Shown in pieces: positions 1 to 8,200 of a stretch of DNA of 64,000 nucleotides. The stretch comes from Flavobacterium sp. (lineage in GTDB: Bacteria > Bacteroidota > Bacteroidia > Flavobacteriales > Flavobacteriaceae). Position 1 is the stretch's first letter, and every line of letters begins with the position of its first letter. The notes under the pieces are model-generated. The model saw only the letters and a list, made by a program, of their open reading frames with translations. It had not been told where the DNA came from and made no database searches. The position numbers and the translations under genes were made by a program. Where the stretch lies: positions 1 to 64,000 of the forward strand of contig JADKBW010000014.1 in the NCBI GenBank assembly GCA_016714905.1, read 5' to 3'.

Positions 1-2277
1 GGATTCCAAACCATTCGTGTGCCAGCGCCCACTTAGAGCAACTGCGCCCGCTACACTACTGTTCCAGTTGAAACCAATCCATCAGTACCAGCAATGGTTA
101 CTGCACCCTTGTCTCGGCCGTTATTGTTCTCCCAACTCCCGCGCCACCAAAGTCAAAGCTTGGTCGAGTGTGCCAGGAAGAGTTAAACTGTCAGGATTCT
201 TAAGTTACCACTGCCATCAGCGACGGTAATCATCGCGTTGGTTGTTCAAGGGAACGGAAGGCCGTTTTTGAGAATGATGAGGGCATCGCACGTTCGGAAG
301 TATCTACAGCAGCGTTGTTATTAGTATCTATGGCATTGCCAAGATCAACAGTCGGTCGGTGGCATTGGTTGAACAATTGTGTATCGCCATTGGCACTTGG
401 ACGCGTAAGTAGTTGCGCCTATACCTACAACAACCTCTCCAAAACTGAACGCATTGTTACGGTGACCGAAAGCCGTCGAATAGTACCGAACATGCTGATG
501 TAACTTCCAAATGCGGTTGAGATCTCCCGACTGCGAAGTCGAAACCAAAGCAGTGGAGAAAACTCGCTCGCCGCCGCTGAAATCTGCGAAAGAGGTCGAA
601 CAAGTCCACTTGCTGTAAGTTTTGATCCCCAAAACAGTCATTGACGCCACGCGCTTGCCATTGAGTTTGCGCCGCCAGACGTTAATTTGGTACCTCTAGC
701 GGGGTTCCATAACCAAATGCGGTGAATAGTACCAATACTTGCATTGTCCCACTGCCCGTACTGTGCCGCCCTGAAAATGCCGAATTTCCTAGGATTCCAA
801 ACATTCAGGTTTCCAGCACCACTGGGAGGGAGAGAGCATGACAGTTGAGTTCCTGTTGAAACAAACCCATCCAGTTCTTTTCGCTATGGTTACTGCTCCT
901 GTGTCCGCAATGGAATTGCTCTTCCTGCTCCACCTACCAAAATCATAAGCACCATCAAGCGTGGTTCCTGCGTCGGTAGGCGTTTGCCAAGTCGCGGTAC
1001 CATTCGCATCACTGGTAAAAACTTTTCCAGCGGCTTGGTTGCCATCGACCATGCGGATGTTGCCTACGACGTGGAGGCGTTCGGCAGGGGTTGTGGTGCC
1101 AATACCTACTCTTGTGTCAGCTGTAGCAGTATTAACGCCGTTGATACTGCCCAACACTAAAGAATTGCTTGCACCTACTTGGGCATTAGCGCCTATGGCA
1201 GTCGCATTGATTAGACTACCAGTGGCTACATCTGCACCATATCCCAAACTACTGTTTGAACTTCCTGCAGTGTTAGTAAATAATGAACGGTCACCAACTG
1301 CTGTATTTCTGAATCCAGTTAGATTATTCAAAAGACTGAAACTACCAAAAGCGCCATTATTTGTTCCAGAAGTATTTGCCCCAAGAGAAGATGCCCCAAA
1401 AGCAGCATTTTGTGTACTGGTATTATTTGCCAAAGCACCAGATCCAAAAGCAGTATTGTCAAAACCCGTTACAACATTCTGCAATGCTCCAAACCCGAAT
1501 GCTGTATTATTAGTCGTTGTATTCGATCTTAGCGCATTCGATCCAAAGGCTGTGTTGTTAAATCCAACTAAATTGGCGCTCAAGGCTTCTTTACCAACGG
1601 CAGTATTATTATTTCCAGTGGTATTCAATCGCATAGCGTTTGAGCCCATCGCCGTGTTATCATTTCCATTCGTGGTGGCTTGAAGGGCGCTAAATCCCAC
1701 CGCTGTGTTGTTCGTGCTATTACTTGATTGCAATGTGTTTGAGCCAACAGCGGTATTATTGAATCCTCCAACATTAGCATTTAAGGCATTTTTACCGAAC
1801 GCTGTATTTTCAGTTCCAAACGTATTGGATGGAAGTGCACTTAATCCAATTGCTGTGTTTGTAGTCCCCAGCCGGCCTGCCGCAATATTAGATCTTTTAA
1901 AAACAACATCCTGATTATCCGTAGTTCCTATAAAATCAGTTAATGGATTTGTCCCTGCATTTCCAGTTAGTTTCCATGCGCTAGAATCAGAGGAGATTCC
2001 AACCCAACCCGGATTGTTCCAATAATAAAAACCTGGCGGATTGCCTCCCGATAACGTGGTAAGATACACCAACATGCCTTTTTGCTGCGGTCGGGTTGAT
2101 AGCGGGAAACGCATCAATCTTGGGAATCAATATACCGTCAGTATTGGCCGGCGTGGCTTGATTGCTAGCCTTTATATCTAACATGGCGTTCGGAGTCACG
2201 GTGTTGACGCCCACTTGCGCATAGGTAAAATCAATAATAAAAAAGGTAAGGAACAGTGTGAATAGTACTTTTTTCAT
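1..2277 (-). pseudogene. Broken YadA-repeat / S74-type surface protein, sister of the giant gene downstream (partial)
   Basis: Reads leftward from a signal peptide (MKKVLFTLFLTFFIIDFTYA) into QVGVNTVTPNAMLDIK and FPAINPTAA, the same N-terminal module as the giant gene at 5223-11099. About two bases are missing near 2085-2095 relative to that gene, so the frame breaks there. It resumes as a long run of YadA-head-like repeats of the NTAxGxxAL type, then the module RLHVVGNIRMVDGNQAAGK. From about 900 down to 1 the homology continues (WNPRK module, SFGEVVVGIGA) but jumps between frames many times. The C-terminus lies outside the window. The product would be an exported adhesin-like protein. Dense frame breaks below 900 could be decay, misassembly of repeats or poor sequence. 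The assignment to the family is firm; whether the gene is dead is not. Confidence 0.75.
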
Positions 2278-2570
2278 GGGTATTGTTTGTTGAATTTTTA
2301 ACCTGTTGATGAGCAAGTCAACTCTAATTTTCTAGCCTAAAATAGTAGATTGGGAGATGCTAAACATTTGCAAATGTGTCAACAGTAAAGTTTCAAGTAT
2401 AAATGGTAGTTTTTTGCGTGTAAACGGAAGGAGACAAATTGCAAGAAATTGTGTAGTACAAACCAACTACACATTAATTTGTTCTAATTATAACGACAGC
2501 GCTACTATTTGTACAAAAAGGGAATCCAATTGAAAAATTAATTTTACATTTATGTCGATATTGAAATGGT

Positions 2571-3305
2571 ATGCTAGATGTAATAATTATAGATGACGAA
2601 CCAAAAGCCCTTCAAAGTATGGCTTGGGAACTGCAAACTTTTGCAAAGCGTCGTAGTAGGGACATTCTGTCCTGTGCAGAAGCTAAGCAATATCTCGATT
2701 CCAATGTGGTTGACTGCATTTTCCTCGATATTGAGATGCCCGACATGGATGGTTTCCAGTTTTTAGAGTTGTTTCCGACTAGGAATTTTGCTGTTGTCAT
2801 CACCACTGCTTTCAATCAATATGCGATCAAAGCCATCAAAGAAAAAGCTTTAGATTATCTCTCAAAACCGATAGATTCTGATGATTTAATGGAATGTATC
2901 GACAAAATTAAACTGTTTAAAACAGATAGTTCGATTCATCAGAAACTCGAACAAACTTTAGAAAATCTCACCCATACCTCAATGCTTTCCCGCAAGAAAA
3001 TAAGCATCAGTTGTGACGGAAAAATCATTTTTATCAATCCGGAGGAAATTGTTTACTGTGAAAGTGATGGGAATTATTGCACCATCATTTTGGAAAATAA
3101 CGATAAAATCTTGATTACTCAGAAATTGAAATTTATGGAGGAAAAACTGGCGGAATTTTACTTTTTCCGAATTCATAATTCCTACTTAATCAACCTCAAC
3201 AAAGTAAAAGAATACCACAAAAATGATGAATATGTTGTGCTGAGCAACAAAACGAAACTGCCTGTTTCCCGTTTGAAGAAAGCGTTGTTTTTAGATCAAT
3301 TATGA
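2571..3305 (+). CDS. LytTR-family response regulator
   Basis: A 244-aa two-domain regulator. Residues 1-120 form a receiver domain with the acidic pair D8/D9 and the phosphoacceptor Asp53 in FLDIEMPD; KPID near 100 supplies the conserved lysine. Residues about 140-240 form a LytTR DNA-binding domain (ISCDGKIIFINPEEIVYCES, then FRIHNSYLINLNKV). It overlaps the following kinase gene by four bases (ATGA), so the two are translationally coupled and act as a pair. It reads away from the broken surface-protein gene. LytTR regulators commonly control extracellular products; a link to the neighbouring adhesin genes is only suggested by position. Confidence 0.93.
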   Translation: MLDVIIIDDEPKALQSMAWELQTFAKRRSRDILSCAEAKQYLDSNVVDCIFLDIEMPDMDGFQFLELFPTRNFAVVITTAFNQYAIKAIKEKALDYLSKPIDSDDLMECIDKIKLFKTDSSIHQKLEQTLENLTHTSMLSRKKISISCDGKIIFINPEEIVYCESDGNYCTIILENNDKILITQKLKFMEEKLAEFYFFRIHNSYLINLNKVKEYHKNDEYVVLSNKTKLPVSRLKKALFLDQL

Positions 3306-4801
3306 GTTATTTGTCGGACCCGAGAATAGTGTTAGGACTTTGGGGATTCGTTTCTTCGGGACTGATTATCTATTTTTTGATTTCGCTATTGACTTTTTTA
3401 CAAACAAAGCAGCGGATATTTCTGTATTACAGTTTCTACAACCTTTTGGTTTTGGCCTACCTAACTAAAACTACAATTTTGTTTTCTGCTGCCGACCTCA
3501 ATTGGTTTTTAAATAGTCGTTATGGAGGATTGGTCATGGTGCTTCAGATCGTTTATAATTCTTCATTGTATTTGTTTTACAGTGCCTTTCTAGAATTGAA
3601 AGCGCAGTTCCCCAAGCAGATTAATGTGTTGAATCGTTTGTTATTATCTGCTAACATTATCACCATAATTTTCTACGGCTACTCGATACTTTTTGACGAT
3701 TTACTGTCATTTTCCTATTTCGCTTATGGTGTTTTTGTTCCGCTGTTTACCATTTTTATTTTCTACGCGATGTACCTTTCTTATAAGGCAGAAAATAGAC
3801 TTAAATATCTGATGATTGGCGGCATTCTTGTTTACCAAGTTTTTGCTTATACCAATGTTTATTTTACCATTTTTACCAATAGCAGCAATAAAATTGACCC
3901 AATGGTCTACTTGTACATCGGATTGATCTTTGAATCGATGTTGTTTATGGTCGCCATGGGTTTTAAAGTAAAGCAAGTTTATCTCGAAAAAATTAATTCC
4001 CAAAAGAGAATCATTGCGGAGCAAATTGCGCTGAATAAGCTGAAAGAAAATTATCAAAAAGAACTCGAGATTACGCTCGAGAATAAAGTGTCTGAATTAA
4101 AAACGGCACTGCAAAAAACGGAGGATGAAAAACTAAAATCGGTTACGCTTACTTTCGAAAATGAAATTGCTAACTTAAAATTAGAATCTTTGCGAAGTCA
4201 GATGAATCCGCATTTTATATTCAATGTTTTAAACTCCATCAAAGCGTATCTTATTGATAACGACAAAGAAAAAGCAATATATTATCTCAATAAATTCTCT
4301 AAACTAATTCGAAAAATATTAGAAAGCTCCAGAACGGAGAGCATTTCTTTAGAAGAAGAACTCGACATTATTCAAATTTACATGAGCATCGAAAACATTC
4401 GCTTTGACGATAAAATAAATTTTACAATCAACAATAACCTCACGCAACCGCTATCCAACTTAAAACTACCTGGGCTCATTTTACAACCCTTTATTGAAAA
4501 TGCGCTGTGGCATGGATTGATACTCAAGGAAGGCGAAAAAAATATTACCATTGCTATTATCAAAGAGCAAGGTCAGGTTAAATTGACCATCACAGACAAT
4601 GGCATTGGAAGAAAAAAAGCGAAGGAAAACAGCGATAAAAAAACATTCAAGCGAGAGTCTTTGGGGCTTCAATTTGCGAAGGAACGTATTGATTATTTCA
4701 ATAAAAAACAGCACACTAATTACCATTTTAATTTCATTGACTTGAGCGACGATGAGAATATTCCAACAGGCACAAAAGTGGAATTCGTTTTTGCTTCCTA
4801 A
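3302..4801 (+). CDS. LytS/YehU-type sensor histidine kinase
   Basis: A 499-aa membrane kinase, partner of the LytTR regulator it overlaps. The first 220 residues hold about seven hydrophobic segments resembling a 7TM-DISM sensor without a large external domain. A charged coiled coil (about 230-295) follows, then the His_kinase phosphoacceptor motif QMNPHFIFNVLNSI with its histidine near residue 303, and a HATPase domain with PFIENALWHGL and DNGIGRKKA. The signal it senses cannot be read from the sequence. The gene is followed by about 420 bp without an intact gene. Confidence 0.92.
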   Translation: MSYLSDPRIVLGLWGFVSSGLIIYFLISLLTFLQTKQRIFLYYSFYNLLVLAYLTKTTILFSAADLNWFLNSRYGGLVMVLQIVYNSSLYLFYSAFLELKAQFPKQINVLNRLLLSANIITIIFYGYSILFDDLLSFSYFAYGVFVPLFTIFIFYAMYLSYKAENRLKYLMIGGILVYQVFAYTNVYFTIFTNSSNKIDPMVYLYIGLIFESMLFMVAMGFKVKQVYLEKINSQKRIIAEQIALNKLKENYQKELEITLENKVSELKTALQKTEDEKLKSVTLTFENEIANLKLESLRSQMNPHFIFNVLNSIKAYLIDNDKEKAIYYLNKFSKLIRKILESSRTESISLEEELDIIQIYMSIENIRFDDKINFTINNNLTQPLSNLKLPGLILQPFIENALWHGLILKEGEKNITIAIIKEQGQVKLTITDNGIGRKKAKENSDKKTFKRESLGLQFAKERIDYFNKKQHTNYHFNFIDLSDDENIPTGTKVEFVFAS

Positions 4802-4917
4802 AAAATAATGAAACTAAACTTTTTTGGAGGTCAGTAGATTCCGACCTAAAGGAAATGTTAGCAATACAAATTGAACGAAGATAATTAACGTAGAAATTTT
4901 CCCCTTGATTTGTAGTG

Positions 4918-5178
4918 CTACTTTTTCAACTTTTCGACCTCGGCCGGTATCAAAAGTATCTTGTCGTTCATTTCCTGCACAGATTCTTTCAAAGCTGCTT
5001 TCAAAAGTTCGTTCTCATTTTGCAACTTCTCATTTTTCGAATTTAATTCCTTGAAGGCTTTAACCTAGGCAATCAGTATACGCGAAAATACATCGCCTTG
5101 ACTAGAGATTTTTATATGAAGCTCTAACGCCAAGAGAACAAAGTTTTTTGAATCTCGTATAAAAAAAAGGTTTTAGCC
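4918..5178 (-). pseudogene. Remnant of a coiled-coil C-terminus
   Basis: The gap between the LytS-type kinase and the giant surface gene contains a leftward frame of about 86 codons with a single in-frame TAG at 5065-5067. It ends in a heptad-rich tail (FKELNSKNEKLQNENELLKA, then ESVQEMNDKI). Restoring the TAG to CAG would give one continuous reading. A coiled-coil end fits the tail of a surface protein of the neighbouring family, but there is no S74 motif, so the parent gene is unknown. It may be a remnant left by recombination at this locus. Confidence 0.4.
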
Positions 5179-5222
5179 TCCTATAGTAAAAGACCGCTGG
5201 TGCTTTTGATGAGAATTGAAAA

Positions 5223-8200
5223 CTATCTTTGTTCCATCTTTGTTAACCGTTGCATCACGGATTCAAGTAATTTTTTTTGTTGTTCGATTTCCTTTTTTTG
5301 CGATTCAATTATGGACTGCTGTTCTTGAATAGATCGCACCAAAACCGGAATTACCTCAGCATAATTCACCCCAAGAAGTGGTGTTTTTTTCCATACTTTG
5401 CCCTGACCTTCAACTTCAATCCATTCCGAATCGACGACTACTTCGGGAATCACCTCTTGTAAATCTTGAGCTATAAAGCCCAAATGTTTATTGCTGTTAT
5501 CTATTTGCGGATTGTTCCATTTAAACGTAACAGGCTTCAACTGCATGAGCTGATTTAACCCATATTGCAGTGGTTGAATTTCTTTTTTCTCTCTGCGATC
5601 GCTAGTGTTTATGGTACCATTAGTAGCAAAAAGAGTGTTCCAACGATTGGCTGCTTGACCCAAATTTTGAGTACCATCATTCATCGGCATAAATCGACTA
5701 GCTTGAAACTGGTACAAATCGTTGACGGTCGCCAAATCATCGGCACTGTTTCCAATAGTTAAATTAGCTCCAATATTATAGATTCTCCAATCGGTATTGA
5801 TTCCTGTATTTCTGAAAAAATCCAACGCTACGTTCGAAGTCGCTCCAATAGCCGAAGTATTTCCAATACGAACAGCCGTTAAGCCAGCCGGACCGGATAT
5901 ATGTAATTTCTCTGCTGGAGTGGTGGTGCCAATACCAAAATCACCTGCTGCAGTAAGTCGCATTCGTTCCGTGCTCGCTGTTCTAAAAACTACCGCTCTA
6001 CTGGCGGAGTTATGTCCAATTTGTAACCCTACATCATTAATTTCAAAATTGGCATTGTAACCGCTCGTGCTGTTTGCGCTAAAATTAAAATTTCCGTTGG
6101 TATGATTCATTCTAACTTGGCCATTTGGCACATTAAAATCTACACCACCAGCGTTACCTCCACTGACATTTGTGCTTCCAAAAAGCGCCAATGCCGCACC
6201 ATTGGCGCTACTTCCTGATTGTGGACCAAGGAACATATAGTCGGTATTATTTCTATAAATTAACGCGGCATTGTCAGCTGAAAATCCATTAGTAAAAAGA
6301 GATCTTCCTGCAACATGTAGTCTTTCTACTGGTGCAGAATTACCAATTCCCGTATTCCCATTTTTTAAAATGACTAAAGCATCAGAGCGTTCGGCTGCGT
6401 CAACAATATCGTTATTATTTGAATCTATTGCATTTCCTATAACAAATAGTCTATCGGTTGCATTGGCTACTCTAAATTGTGAGGTGGCATTGGTAGTTGG
6501 TACATAATTAGTGGCACCAATTCCAATTGTGGTTTCTCCAAAACTTCTAGCTGTATTTAGTACCCCAAAAGCTGTAGACGAACTACCTTCTGCCGTTGTA
6601 GTGAATCCGAAAGCGGTGGAATAAATTGCAGATGCAAAAGTAAAAGCGCCAAAAGAAGTTGAGTCAAATCCTAACGCTGTTGTATCATCTCCAAAAGCCG
6701 TTGAACTAAATCCAGACGCGCTACTACTATTTCCAAAAGCCACAGCTCTGGAGCCAGAGGCAGAACAAAGAGTTCCCGCGGCAAAAGCAAATTGTCCCGC
6801 TGCTGATGTACCATTTCCAAAAGCCATTGAACTTGCTCCAGAAGCTGTTGTACCGTTTCCAAAAGCCACCGAATTTGCTCCAATATTTGCATCATCCCAC
6901 TGTGTTCCGGTAGCGCTTCCCGCTCTAAAGGCAGCTTTCCTCGGATTCCAAACCATTCTTGTACTAGCTCCAGCAGGAACTAACGCACCGCTTCCCAAAG
7001 TTCCGGTAGAAACTAATCCATCAGTTCCGGCAATAGTTACAGCGCCTGTATCGGCAGTTATCGTTCTTCCAACACCCGCGCCGCCAAAATCATAGGACTC
7101 GTCTAGTGTACCGGCAGTGGCTGCACCAATACTTGCCCATGACGCTGTTCCATTGGCATCGCTGATAAGTACATTTCCTGCCGCTTGATTGCCATCGACC
7201 ATTCTAATGTTGCCTACCACATGCAAGCGATCCAATGGTGCAGTGGTGCCAATTCCTACTAAACTGGTGCTAGTTGCAGCGTTGATACCGTTCACACTAC
7301 CAAGGACTAGTCCGTCGTTGACATCCACTCGGCTCGCGCGTCCAATTGCCGTGGCATTGGTTAGATTACTTGCGTTTAAAGCTGCGCCATTACCAATTAG
7401 TGTATTTTGAGCACCCGTATTGTTGGTGCTTCCGGCACTAGCTCCAATGAAAGTATTTTGTCCACCGGTGCTGTTACCAATACCTGCTAAAGTACCTAGG
7501 AAAGTATTCCCCCCGCCGGTAGTGCTTCCATTTCCTGCGAAAGAACCAATCATAATATTGTTGTTCGCGGTATTTGATAACCCTGCACCATTTCCGATCA
7601 AGATATTGTCAGATCCTGTGTTGCCGCTAGCACCGGCTAGCCTGCCGATATATACATTCTGACTTCCTGTGGCATTGGACTGCCCTGCCCCAGTTCCTAA
7701 ATAGGTGTTAAAAGAAGACGTGGCGTTGGCAGCGCCTGCGCCTTGACCAAGAAAAGTGTTGCTAGCACCTGACGTGTTCAACGCCCCAGCTGTCCCGCCT
7801 ATAAAAGTGTTGGCGAGGCCCGTGTTGCTTGGTCCAGCGTTCAAGCCTAAACTCACTAAACCATTCGTGGTATTTGAAATATTTCCTGCAAACGTATTCG
7901 CTACACGGAAACGGAGCGGTTGTACATCTGTGGTCCCCACGAAGTTAGTCGCAGGGTTCGTTCCTGAGTTTCCAGATATACCCCAAGAACTGCCAGAAGC
8001 GTTTTGCCACGTAGCTGTTCCGTTGGCATCGCTGGTTAAAACTCTTCCTGCTGCTTGGTTGCCGTCTACCATGCGGATGTTGCCCACTACATGCAGTTTA
8101 TCGGCAGGGGTGGATGAACCGATTCCAGTATTACCATTTTTGAGGATGACAAGAGCATCGCTTCTTTCTATCCCATCAATGCCACCATTATTATTGGCAT

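Noticed and set aside
961..1914. Long rightward open frames opposite the YadA-repeat pseudogene, rich in Pro/Val/Ala
   Set aside because: They are antisense to repetitive coding sequence and mirror its period; similar frames occur opposite the giant gene at 7756-9048 and elsewhere.
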